The position numbers and the translations under genes were made by a program. A model generated the notes under the pieces. That model had not been told where the DNA came from, did not search any database, and worked only from the letters and a program-made list of their open reading frames with translations. This document shows, piece by piece, positions 1 to 7,646 of a stretch of DNA of 33,127 bases. How positions within the stretch are numbered: position 1 is the first letter of the stretch; every line of letters starts with the position of its first letter. Source of the stretch: Bradyrhizobium sp. ORS 375 (GTDB lineage Bacteria; Pseudomonadota; Alphaproteobacteria; Rhizobiales; Xanthobacteraceae); the NCBI RefSeq assembly GCF_000239775.1, contig NZ_CAFI01000026.1, positions 1 through 33,127 on the forward strand, given 5' to 3'.

Positions 1-401
1 AAATGCAAGCCGGGGATCAGGCTCTTGTCGATGTCCTCCTTGTACTCGAAGCCCTTCACCACCAGGAAGGCGAGGCCGAGCAGGGCGGTGGCCGAGAGGC
101 AGCCGATCATCAGCCGCCGAAAGTCGCGGCCGGAGCTCGCGGCCTGCGACGCGACCGCCATCGTCAGGCTGCTGGTGAGGAGAATGACGGTGTTGATCGT
201 CCCATACCAGATATTGGTCTCACGCCCCGCGGCCGAAAAGGCGGCAGCGTTCTCGGTTCGGCAGATCGCGTAGGTCGCCATCAGTGCGCCGAAGAACAGC
301 ATCTCGCTGGCGAGAAAGACCCAGATGCCGAAGCGTCCGGCGTCGCGCTGGCGCGCAAAACTGTCCCACGGCTCCCTGAGAAGGGCATTCGTTTCCGTCA
401 T
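1..401 (-). CDS. ctaE: Cytochrome c oxidase subunit III (caa3-type), 3' end outside window
   Basis: This is the first 133 residues of a COX3-family membrane subunit; the gene runs off the left edge. Visible signs are the N-terminal phrase REPWDSF, the segment GIWVFLASEMLFFGALMATY typical of the first helix of bacterial subunit III, then a second helix around TINTVILLTSSLTMAVA and a third around IGCLSATALLGLAFLVVKG. Subunit III has no redox centre; it stabilises subunit I and helps proton uptake. The ATG at 399-401 overlaps the TGA of subunit I (ATGA), which fixes the start and implies translational coupling. It is the last gene of the act-cox operon visible here; more operon genes may follow outside the window. 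Confidence 0.9.
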   Translation of the reverse strand, partial: MTETNALLREPWDSFARQRDAGRFGIWVFLASEMLFFGALMATYAICRTENAAAFSAAGRETNIWYGTINTVILLTSSLTMAVASQAASSGRDFRRLMIGCLSATALLGLAFLVVKGFEYKEDIDKSLIPGLH

Positions 402-2071
402 GTCACGTCTCGCGCATCTTGAACGGCCGGCCGATCGGTGCCGGCCGACTGGCCCGCCGCGTGATACTCGTAGGGTCCCCGCTCGACCCGCGGCTGCCGG
501 TCGAAATTCTTCGGCGGGGGCGGGGACGTCGTGCTCCACTCGAGCCCGGTGGCCCCCCAGGGGTTCTTGCCTGCCGTCCGTCCGTAGAACAGCGACCACG
601 TCAGATAGCCGAGCGGCAGCAGGTAGGCGGCGGCGAGGACGGCAGCGCCGGCGGACGACATGACGTTGTAGACCTGAAACTCGGGCGGGTAGGTGTGGTA
701 ACGGCGGGGCATTCCGAGATAGCCGGCGAAGAACTGCGGCAGGAACGTCATGTTGAAGCCGGCATACATCAGGATGGCGGCGAATTTCGCCCAGCTCTCG
801 GGATAGGTCTTGCCGGTGACCTTCGGCCACCAGAAGTGCAGGCCGGCGAAGAACGCCGACACCGAGCCGCCGACCATGATGTAGTGGAAATGCGCGACGA
901 CGAAGTAGGTGTCGGTCACGTGGATGTCGACCGGAATGGATGCGAGGAACAGCCCCGACAGCCCACCCGTCGTGAACAGTCCGACGAAGCCGAGTGCATA
1001 CAGCATCGGAGAATCGAAGCTGATCTGGCCGCGATAGAGCGACGCCGTCCAGTTGAAGACCTTGATCGCCGAGGGCACGGCGATGATGAACGACAGGAAG
1101 GAGAAGATCAGGCTCGCATAGATGGACTGTCCGGAGACGAACATATGGTGGCCCCAGACGAAGAAGCCGATGCCCGCGATGGCCATGATCGCATAGACCA
1201 TGAAATCATAGCCGAAGATGCGGCGGCGCGCGAAGCAGGGAATGATCTCGGAGACGACGCCCATGGCCGGCAGGACCATGATGTAGACGGCCGGATGCGA
1301 GTAGAACCAGAACAGGTGCTGGAACAGGATCGGATCGCCGCCATTGGCGGGATTGAAGATCGGCAGGCCGAGCCAGCGCTCCGCCATCACCAGCATCAGC
1401 GAGATCGCCAGCACGGGCGTTGCCAGCACGATGATGATCGAGGTCGCGTAGATCGCCCATACGAACAGGGGCAGGCGGAACCAGGTCATTCCCGGCGCGC
1501 GCAGCATGTGCGTGGTGGCGATGAAGTTGACGCCGGTGGCGATGCTCGCGAAGCCGACGACGAACACGCCCGCGGCGGCAGCGAACACGTGGCTGTTGGA
1601 GAACATCGTCGAGTAGGGGGTATAGAAGGTCCAGCCGGTGTCGACGCCGCCTGCGACCAGCGCGTAGACCGTGAACAGGCCGGCGGCGATGGTGAGATAC
1701 CAGCTGAACAGGTTGAGCCGCGGAAACGCGACATCGGGCGCGCCGATCATCAGCGGCAGCAGGAAGTTGCCGAGCGTGTTCGGAATCGACGGCACCAGGA
1801 AGAACCAGACCATGACGATGCCGTGGAACGAGAACAGCTTGTTGTAGCTGTCCGAGGTCAGCAGCCAGCCGTTCGGCTGGAACAGCTCGAGCCGGACCAT
1901 GGTGATGGCGGCGCCGCCCATGAAGAAGAACACGGTGATGGTGATGGCATAGAGGATTGCGATGCGCTTGTGATCCGTGGTGATCAGCCAGGATGCGATC
2001 GTGCTGCCGTGGCGCAGATAGTCGAGCCGCGGCGGCAGCGGGAGTTCGCCATCGAGCAGGGCGTCTGTCAT
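398..2071 (-). CDS. ctaD: Cytochrome c oxidase subunit I, A2-type (caa3 oxygen reductase)
   Basis: Catalytic subunit of a haem-copper oxygen reductase, 557 aa and about 12 membrane helices. It reduces O2 to water at the haem a3-CuB site and pumps protons. Visible ligands: His83 (HGIVMVW, low-spin haem), His259 and Tyr263 in FYSHPAVY (CuB and the cross-linked Tyr), His308-His309 (GHH, CuB), His394 and His396 (AHFHY, haem a3 and low-spin haem). Lys337 (VPSAIKVFNW) marks the K-channel. The glutamate of the usual HPEV motif is replaced: YSHPxVY defines the A2 subtype, in which Tyr-Ser stands in for the D-channel Glu. The ATG overlaps the TGA of subunit II. A2 oxidases commonly sit beside alternative complex III genes, as here. 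Confidence 0.96.
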   Translation of the reverse strand: MTDALLDGELPLPPRLDYLRHGSTIASWLITTDHKRIAILYAITITVFFFMGGAAITMVRLELFQPNGWLLTSDSYNKLFSFHGIVMVWFFLVPSIPNTLGNFLLPLMIGAPDVAFPRLNLFSWYLTIAAGLFTVYALVAGGVDTGWTFYTPYSTMFSNSHVFAAAAGVFVVGFASIATGVNFIATTHMLRAPGMTWFRLPLFVWAIYATSIIIVLATPVLAISLMLVMAERWLGLPIFNPANGGDPILFQHLFWFYSHPAVYIMVLPAMGVVSEIIPCFARRRIFGYDFMVYAIMAIAGIGFFVWGHHMFVSGQSIYASLIFSFLSFIIAVPSAIKVFNWTASLYRGQISFDSPMLYALGFVGLFTTGGLSGLFLASIPVDIHVTDTYFVVAHFHYIMVGGSVSAFFAGLHFWWPKVTGKTYPESWAKFAAILMYAGFNMTFLPQFFAGYLGMPRRYHTYPPEFQVYNVMSSAGAAVLAAAYLLPLGYLTWSLFYGRTAGKNPWGATGLEWSTTSPPPPKNFDRQPRVERGPYEYHAAGQSAGTDRPAVQDARDVT

Positions 2072-3006
2072 TGATGCTCTCCCGCTGTCAACGATCGGAT
2101 GTAGGCAATCAAACTCTGGATCTCGCCGTCATCGAGCAGGCCGGCGAAGCTCGGCATGATCGGCTCGTATCCGGCTGCGATGTCGCGCTTGGGCTGGAGG
2201 ATCGAATCCCGGATATAGGCGTCATCGGCGACCACGTGCCGTCCGTCCGCCAGCGCGACGGTGCGACCATAGAGTCCCTGCAGACTTGGCGCGTGGACAT
2301 TCGAGGAGCTGGCATGGCAACCGGAGCAGCCATTGGCGACGAACAGCCGGGCGCCCTGATGCGCGAGGTCGTCGCCCTGGGGCTGCGCGCTCAGCCATTG
2401 CGCGTAGGCCTCCGGCTGCATCACGATGATGCGGCCGCGCATCAGCGAGTGGTCGGTGCCGCAATATTCGGCGCAGAGCAGCGGGAAGACACCGGTCCTG
2501 GTCGGCTTGAACCACAGCTCGGTCGTCCGTCCCGGCAGAACGTCCTGCTTGACGCGGAAGGCCGGCACGAAGAACGAGTGGATGACATCTTGCGACGTCA
2601 TCTGCAGGCGGATCGCCCGCCCGACTGGCACGTGAAGCTCGTTAATCTCCCGCGCGCCATTGGCGTGCTGCGTCTTCCACATCCATTGCTTGGCCAGGAC
2701 ATGGATATCGAGTGCATTGGCCGGCGCCGACTGGCTGCTGACGTCGATCGAGGACGCCCACCAGAACAGGAAGACGAAGGTGAACAGCGTGGCAGCGGTC
2801 CAGCCGATTTCGAATTCCCGGCTCACGAATTCCGGCAGCCGTCCGCGTGGAGCCGCCGAGCCGCGCCGGTAGCGAACGGCGAAGGTGAGTATCAAGCCGA
2901 ACACCAGCGCCGATGTCGCGGCGGACAGCGCCAGCAACAGATCAAAGATCCGGTCGACGTCCTGGGCGTGGGTGGTGGCGCTCGACAGGTGCAGGAAAGA
3001 GCTCAT
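2068..3006 (-). CDS. ctaC: Cytochrome c oxidase subunit II with fused cytochrome c domain
   Basis: Electron-entry subunit of the caa3 oxidase, 312 aa. Two N-terminal membrane helices (about residues 18-45 and 66-86) are followed by the cupredoxin domain with a full CuA set: His143, Cys178, Glu180, Cys182, His186 and Met189 (CAEYCGTDHSLM). A C-terminal cytochrome c domain carries CSGCH at 227-231 and a likely axial Met284 (IMPSF). The fusion defines a caa3-type enzyme and lets it take electrons directly from ACIII or a small carrier. An upstream in-frame start would add 22 residues; 3006 is preferred because its ATG overlaps the TGA of the SCO gene (ATGA), matching the other junctions. There is no obvious lipobox. 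Confidence 0.95.
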   Translation of the reverse strand: MSSFLHLSSATTHAQDVDRIFDLLLALSAATSALVFGLILTFAVRYRRGSAAPRGRLPEFVSREFEIGWTAATLFTFVFLFWWASSIDVSSQSAPANALDIHVLAKQWMWKTQHANGAREINELHVPVGRAIRLQMTSQDVIHSFFVPAFRVKQDVLPGRTTELWFKPTRTGVFPLLCAEYCGTDHSLMRGRIIVMQPEAYAQWLSAQPQGDDLAHQGARLFVANGCSGCHASSSNVHAPSLQGLYGRTVALADGRHVVADDAYIRDSILQPKRDIAAGYEPIMPSFAGLLDDGEIQSLIAYIRSLTAGEHQ

Positions 3007-3776
3007 GTCGGCGCCCCGCTTTTCCTCGCGCGCGCCAGCAGCAGGGCGATGGCGCCCATCAGCAGAGCGCATGTGCCGGCGCCGGCGAGCTGGAGCAGCG
3101 TTTCGATCCGGCTCGTGTACACGCGATGCACCGCATCGAAGCCATAGCAGAGCAGGGCAATTCGCCCGCCGAGGCCGCCGATCGTTCCCTGGCCGGCTTC
3201 GATCAGCGCGATGCGCAGATCCTGCGGTTGCAGGGCAAGGCTGGAAAGCGCCCGGGTGACACGTCCGCCCGGCGAGAGCGTGACCAGGGCCGCCGGGTGG
3301 GCAACGGCCTCGTTGGCGGTATCCGCCTCGAAGTGATAGCCGATCGCCGTCGTCAACCGGTCGATGGCCGCGGTGCTGCCGGTCAGCACCGCAACGCCGG
3401 GACCGCCGACCTGGGCGCCGGCAAAGCGGCGCGCGTCGGCCAGATCATTCCTTGCGTCAATGCCGACGACGACGAGGCTGTAGTCGCGTCCGGCAATCAG
3501 CCCGGTCTGCTGCAGGGCCGCCGAGACGATTGTCAGGGCCGGTCCGCAGATCTGGCGGCAGGTGAAATCGGCTGGGAGCAGCAATGTCGGACGATGGCCG
3601 ATGGCGGCGCCGAGGGTGATGTTCTTTCCGTCCAGGGCCTTGAACACCAGGTCTGTCGGCACCTTCGCATCGGCCTCTGGCGCCAGCGCAACGCCATCGA
3701 TCTGCCGTTGCGCGAGGCCAGCCATGGCCTGCGTGGACCACAGCACGATGGCGGCGGCGACGAGGAGCCGGGTCAT
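3003..3776 (-). CDS. SCO1/SenC-family copper chaperone, membrane-anchored
   Basis: 257-aa thioredoxin-fold protein, probably delivering copper to the CuA site of the adjacent subunit II on the periplasmic face. The N-terminus is a signal peptide or anchor (MTRLLVAAAIVLWSTQAMAG). The copper-binding CxxxC is Cys73-Cys77 (FTCRQIC), and the distal His is probably His160 (VAHPAALVTLSPGG). A second hydrophobic segment near the C-terminus (LAGAGTCALLMGAIALLLARA) suggests a C-terminal anchor, which many SCO proteins lack. Start and stop overlap the neighbours by ATGA on both sides, so it is an integral part of the cox half of the operon. The family assignment is firm; the exact metal target is inferred from context. 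Confidence 0.85.
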   Translation of the reverse strand: MTRLLVAAAIVLWSTQAMAGLAQRQIDGVALAPEADAKVPTDLVFKALDGKNITLGAAIGHRPTLLLPADFTCRQICGPALTIVSAALQQTGLIAGRDYSLVVVGIDARNDLADARRFAGAQVGGPGVAVLTGSTAAIDRLTTAIGYHFEADTANEAVAHPAALVTLSPGGRVTRALSSLALQPQDLRIALIEAGQGTIGGLGGRIALLCYGFDAVHRVYTSRIETLLQLAGAGTCALLMGAIALLLARARKSGAPT

Positions 3777-4177
3777 GGTTGGGCTCCGGGCGTAACCGAC
3801 GGGGCGGCGTCAGGCGGTGCGACCGGATCGAAGCCGTGATCACCGCGGCTGGCGACGATGCGCATGGCGTCCTCGATCGGGATCCGGGCGAGGTTCCGGT
3901 CGCGGTCGATCCAGGCGTAGGTCGTCAGCTCGGCGCGCTGGGCCTTCTCGAACGCTGCAAGATCCGAGGAAGGTGATCGTTGCAGCGCCGGCTGCGGAAC
4001 CTGGCGCGGCGGCGCCTGGGTCATGATGTCCGGCGCATAGACGTCGAGATAGTAGAACAGGCCGGTCATCGACGCTGCGACAAATGCCAGGAATCCGGCG
4101 ATGATCCAGGCGACGATCCGGGCGTCGATCGCGGGCGGTTGCGGAAGGGCCCGGCTGCCCATCTCCTCAGTCGGCAT
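3773..4177 (-). CDS. Small one-TM protein of the act-cox operon, function unknown
   Basis: 134-aa protein lying between actF and the SCO gene. It has a short cytoplasmic N-terminus, one membrane helix (about residues 20-43, AWIIAGFLAFVAASMTGLFYY), a Pro/Gln-rich linker, and a conserved-looking block (AELTTYAWIDRDRNLARIPI) followed by an amphipathic stretch EDAMRIVASRG. Comparable small proteins with this WIDR...IPIxxAM pattern occur beside ACIII and caa3 genes, as far as I recall; no function is established to my knowledge. The ATG at 4177 is preferred because GGAGGG lies about 5 nt upstream; it overlaps the end of actF by 11 nt. An alternative ATG at 4162 directly abuts GAGGAG. A role in assembly or in ACIII-caa3 contact is only an inference. 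Confidence 0.8.
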   Translation of the reverse strand: MPTEEMGSRALPQPPAIDARIVAWIIAGFLAFVAASMTGLFYYLDVYAPDIMTQAPPRQVPQPALQRSPSSDLAAFEKAQRAELTTYAWIDRDRNLARIPIEDAMRIVASRGDHGFDPVAPPDAAPSVTPGAQP

Positions 4178-5240
4178 CGCCGCCCTCCACCGGTGAGCGA
4201 ACTCCTGGAGCGGCGACCGCGGATGCGAGCGCCAGCACCAGCAGGGTGATGGCCGCAAAGGCGACCGTCGCCGCCTGCTGCGGGAAAGCCGGCGTGATCA
4301 GCCAGGCGAGATGCAGCGACACGCCGATCAGGATCAAGCCGCCTGCGATCAGCAGGCCATTCGAGCTGCTGCGGACCGATTTGATCATCAGCATGCCGAA
4401 CGGCAGCAGGGCTCCCGCAACGAAAGCGACCAGGAGGACCGCGAGCCAGACGGGAGACACGCGCTTCAGGAACCACTCGGCCTTGTCCGGAAGGTCACCG
4501 TACCAGGCCACGACCATGGTCATGTAGCCGAGATAGACCACGCCGAGCAGCGTCGCGATCAGCAAGCCGCCGAGATCGCCGGCGACCTTTGGATCGAGCA
4601 CACGAATGGTCAGGACGGTGGCCACAGCCAGGGCCGCCAGCATCTGCTGGATGGCGATCATCGCTGCGAATGCCGTCGCGACATAGTCAGGCTCGACCGA
4701 CAGATACCAATCGACCGAGACGAGGCTGATGGTCAGGCCGAAGAACGCCAGCCCTAGCGCGGCGAGCAGCCGGCTGCCGGCGCGCATGGCGAAGACGAGC
4801 CCCAATACCGACCATCCAGCCAACGTGACCAGCGCGCGCAGCACGAACCAGGGACTGCTGAGATACCAGCGCGCGACATCGGCCGGCACGCGGCCCGGGT
4901 CCGCGGCCCATGGGTAGATCGACGGCAGGGAAGCCAGGATGGGGACGATCGCGATCAGCACCATCGGCATCAGAGCCGCCGCGGGCCGCAGCACCGGGCG
5001 GGCCGCAACGCCCCACGTCCCGCCGGTCAGGCGATGGATCATCAGCAGCGTCATGCTTCCAATCGGAACAGAGCTCCAGATGGCAAAGCCGACCAGCCAG
5101 CCACGGGAGACGGACGGGAGGGCGCCGGTGAAGCCGACGACTGCCACGGTAAGAGCTGCGGCGGCCGCGATCAGCAGTCCGATGCCAGCGCTCGCGCCAG
5201 GGATCGATTGTCGGGCCGAGGAGCGGATGCCGGTGGTCAT
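4167..5240 (-). CDS. actF: Alternative complex III membrane subunit ActF
   Basis: 357-aa integral membrane protein of about 10 helices, the smaller NrfD/PsrC-related partner of ActC in alternative complex III. Hydrophobic segments are evenly spread from GIGLLIAAAAALTVAVVGFTG to TVAFAAITLLVLALASAVAA. The loop LSSPWFVLRALV and the segment SVDWYLSVEPDYVATAF match the ActF style. In the known complex, ActF closes the membrane module and carries polar residues proposed for proton translocation. The ATG overlaps the TGA of actE (ATGA), which excludes the much longer upstream reading frame. No redox-centre motif is present, as expected. Confidence 0.9.
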   Translation of the reverse strand: MTTGIRSSARQSIPGASAGIGLLIAAAAALTVAVVGFTGALPSVSRGWLVGFAIWSSVPIGSMTLLMIHRLTGGTWGVAARPVLRPAAALMPMVLIAIVPILASLPSIYPWAADPGRVPADVARWYLSSPWFVLRALVTLAGWSVLGLVFAMRAGSRLLAALGLAFFGLTISLVSVDWYLSVEPDYVATAFAAMIAIQQMLAALAVATVLTIRVLDPKVAGDLGGLLIATLLGVVYLGYMTMVVAWYGDLPDKAEWFLKRVSPVWLAVLLVAFVAGALLPFGMLMIKSVRSSSNGLLIAGGLILIGVSLHLAWLITPAFPQQAATVAFAAITLLVLALASAVAAPGVRSPVEGGDAD

Positions 5241-5764
5241 GGCAGCTTGCTCCGAAGCTCGGGCACCTCGGCGACGTCGGTGTGCTGCGACTGTTGCAAC
5301 GCCCGGATATAGGCGACGATTGCCCAGCGGTCGCGCGGCTCGACCCGGGCGGCGTAGGAGTACATCACGCCATAGCCGTGAGTGATGACGTCGAAGAAGT
5401 GCTGCGCGGGAGCCGCGCGCAGGCGGGCCGTGTGATAGGACGGCGGTCGCGGGAAGCCGCGCTGCACGATCATGCCATCTCCCCGGCCGGCGAGTCCGTG
5501 ACAGGGCGAGCAGTAGATGTCGTAGCGTTCGTGGCCGCGCTCCAGGAGGTCGGCAGAAACCGTGGCCGGCTGGCGGGCCTGCGCCGCCCGCTCGAGATCG
5601 CCTTGGGCCACGGTCCCCTGTGGCAAAGGCTGGGCCTCGGTCCCGTTCGGCAGCGAGGGTGCTGCGCCATAGGTGCCGTATCGGTTCTGATGCGTCATGG
5701 AGTGATCGCCGCAACCGCCGAGCAGCACGAGACCTGTCAGCGCGGGGAGCAGGCGGGGGATCAT
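5237..5764 (-). CDS. actE: Alternative complex III monohaem cytochrome c lipoprotein ActE
   Basis: 175-aa periplasmic lipoprotein with one haem c. The N-terminus is a lipoprotein signal with lipobox LGGC and acylated Cys18. The haem motif is CSPCH at 85-89, in the context YDIYCSPCHGLAGRGDG, and the likely axial methionine is Met134 in GYGVMYSYAARV, followed by DRWAIVAYIRALQ, the typical last helix of a class I cytochrome c. In ACIII this subunit is the exit haem that hands electrons to the oxidase or a soluble carrier. ATGA overlaps join it to actD upstream and actF downstream. Confidence 0.93.
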   Translation of the reverse strand: MIPRLLPALTGLVLLGGCGDHSMTHQNRYGTYGAAPSLPNGTEAQPLPQGTVAQGDLERAAQARQPATVSADLLERGHERYDIYCSPCHGLAGRGDGMIVQRGFPRPPSYHTARLRAAPAQHFFDVITHGYGVMYSYAARVEPRDRWAIVAYIRALQQSQHTDVAEVPELRSKLP

Positions 5765-6282
5765 GGCGCGCGCAGCTCCGTGACGACCACCGCACCGGCG
5801 TCCTGCAGGACTTGACGGAGATCGGACGCACCGTCATTGCCGGCGGCTGCCAGCAGGAAATAGTGGTCCTGGGTGGCGCGCTCGAAGCCCGGGACATCGA
5901 ACAGTGGATGATGGAGGCGGGGCAGGCCGCACGACCAGAGAAAGGCGATGACGCCGCTGAGCGCGGCGGCAAAGACGCCGACCTCGAACGGGACCAGCAG
6001 GAACACCTGCCACGAGTTCAGCGGGCGGCCGCCGCTGTTGATGGGATAGTCGATCGTGGCGCTGTACCATTGCAGGCCGAAGGCGACGGCTGCCACGGCA
6101 AGACCTCCGAGCAGCATGGCTGTGCGGATATGGGACGGGCGGAAGCCGAGTTCGTCATCGAGCCCCTCCACCGGATAGGGCGTGAACGCATCGAGCGCCT
6201 GGTGAGGGGTCTGCTTGACGCGCGCGAGCGCGATCTGCAGCCGTTCGATGTCACGATACTCGGCCAGATAGGTCGTGCTCAT
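5761..6282 (-). CDS. actD: Alternative complex III subunit ActD (DUF3341)
   Basis: 173-aa DUF3341 protein. The cytoplasmic N-terminal region (YLAEYRDIERLQIALARVKQ) resembles the family's opening, and PYPVEGLDDELGF leads into two membrane helices at about 52-75 and 91-116, with a conserved-looking WQVFLLVPFEVGVF block in the second. The C-terminus (QDHYFLLAAAGNDGASDLRQVLQDAGA) reads like a small ferredoxin-like domain. ActD is a structural subunit without cofactors. The ATG overlaps the TGA of actC (ATGA). Confidence 0.92.
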   Translation of the reverse strand: MSTTYLAEYRDIERLQIALARVKQTPHQALDAFTPYPVEGLDDELGFRPSHIRTAMLLGGLAVAAVAFGLQWYSATIDYPINSGGRPLNSWQVFLLVPFEVGVFAAALSGVIAFLWSCGLPRLHHPLFDVPGFERATQDHYFLLAAAGNDGASDLRQVLQDAGAVVVTELRAP

Positions 6283-7646
6283 GCCACGCCCTCCTCATGG
6301 GCCAGCTCCCGCATGTCGAACATCGAGACCGCCGGCACCAGACGGACGAACACGAGGAACAGCAGGGCGAACAGCCCGAGCGGTGCGATCAGGAACGACC
6401 AGTCCCAGAAGGTGAAGTGAAAGCTGCGCCAGAGCGAGGGCATGTAGCCGTGCGACAGCGTGTTCCAGACGATGAGGATGCGCTCCAGCCACATTCCGAC
6501 ATTGATGGCGATGGCGATCGCTAACAGGACCGGCAGCGAACGCCTGAGCCGCGGCAACCAGAGCAGCTGCGGGATAGCGACGTTGCAGGCGAGCAGGGCC
6601 CAATACATCGGCGCATAGGTCCCGGTGAACTCGAAGGCGACGAGGCCCCGCTCGCGATGCTCGCCGCCGTACCAGGCCATGAACCATTCGGTCGCGTAGG
6701 AGTATCCCATCACGATCGACGACATCAGCAGGACGCGCCCGATCACCTCGAAATGTCGGCGCGTGATGATCGCCTGCAGGCCGAAACCCCAGCGAATGAC
6801 GAGCGCCAGCACGACCACCATCGCGAATCCGGAGTACATCGCGCCGACCACGAAATAGGGCGGGAAGATCGCTTCCTGCCAGCCGGGCATCAGGCTCGCC
6901 GCGAAATCGAGCCCGACGATCGAATGCACCGAGCAGACCAGGGGCACGCCGAGGGCGGCCATCGTGCTGTGCAAGGTTTGGAGCCGCGACCAGTGTCGCG
7001 CCGATCCGCGCCAACCCAGTGCGAGCGCGCCGTAGAAGCGCTGTCCCGCGTAAGAGCGCGTCCGGTCGCGCATCGTGGCGAGGTCGGGGATCAGGCTGAC
7101 GTACCAGAACAGGATGGAGAACAGCAGGTAGCTGACGATGGCCCAGAAGTCCCACACCAGCGCGCTGCGCCATTGCGGCCACAGCGCCATCGTGTTCGGA
7201 TAGGGCGCCAGCCAGTAGGCATAGATCGGGCGGCCCAGATGCATGATCGGCATCAGCCCGGCGATGGCCACCGCGAACAGCGTCATGGCTTCGGCGAAGC
7301 GATTGATGGATCCACGCCACTTCTGGCGCGTCAGCAGCAGCATCGCCGAGATCAGCGTGCCGGCATTGCCGATGCCGATCCACCAGACGTAGTTGGCGAT
7401 GGCGACGCCCCAGACGATGGTGGAGTTGACGCCCCAGATGCCGATCCCCTGATCGAACAGCCAGACGACCGCAACAAGGAACCACAGGCTGATGATGCCG
7501 CTCACCAGCAGCGACAACCACCAGACGCGGCCCGGCGAGGTCAGCAGCGGCGCCGTGATCGCCTGGGTGACCTGGACGTCGCTTGCGCGCCGGGCCGCAA
7601 TCCAGCGCGACGGCGCGGCGGGATCGGGCTCCAGCACCTGGCTCAC
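6279..7646 (-). CDS. actC: Alternative complex III quinol-binding subunit ActC (NrfD/PsrC-like)
   Basis: 455-aa NrfD/PsrC-family membrane protein of about 10 helices; by homology the main quinol-oxidising membrane subunit of ACIII. Visible family features are the N-terminal WWLSLLVSGIISLWFLVAVV helix, VWWIGIGNAGTLISAMLLL, FAEAMTLFAVAIAGLMPIMHLGRP, and the late stretch WLERILIVWNTLSHGYMPS. It starts with GTG at 7646, overlapping the TGA of actB (GTGA). The gene contains no cofactor motif, consistent with a subunit that binds quinone only. It pairs with actF for the membrane module. Confidence 0.95.
   Translation of the reverse strand: MSQVLEPDPAAPSRWIAARRASDVQVTQAITAPLLTSPGRVWWLSLLVSGIISLWFLVAVVWLFDQGIGIWGVNSTIVWGVAIANYVWWIGIGNAGTLISAMLLLTRQKWRGSINRFAEAMTLFAVAIAGLMPIMHLGRPIYAYWLAPYPNTMALWPQWRSALVWDFWAIVSYLLFSILFWYVSLIPDLATMRDRTRSYAGQRFYGALALGWRGSARHWSRLQTLHSTMAALGVPLVCSVHSIVGLDFAASLMPGWQEAIFPPYFVVGAMYSGFAMVVVLALVIRWGFGLQAIITRRHFEVIGRVLLMSSIVMGYSYATEWFMAWYGGEHRERGLVAFEFTGTYAPMYWALLACNVAIPQLLWLPRLRRSLPVLLAIAIAINVGMWLERILIVWNTLSHGYMPSLWRSFHFTFWDWSFLIAPLGLFALLFLVFVRLVPAVSMFDMRELAHEEGVA

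Noticed and set aside
419-2074. 551-aa open frame on the plus strand opposite subunit I
   Set aside because: It is the antisense of a clear COX1 gene; its Arg/Asp/Gly/His-rich composition is what high-GC antisense frames give, and no domain is visible.
5241-5972. N-terminal extension of ActF by more than 240 residues
   Set aside because: It overlaps actE and part of actD; the ATGA junction at 5240 gives the normal start.
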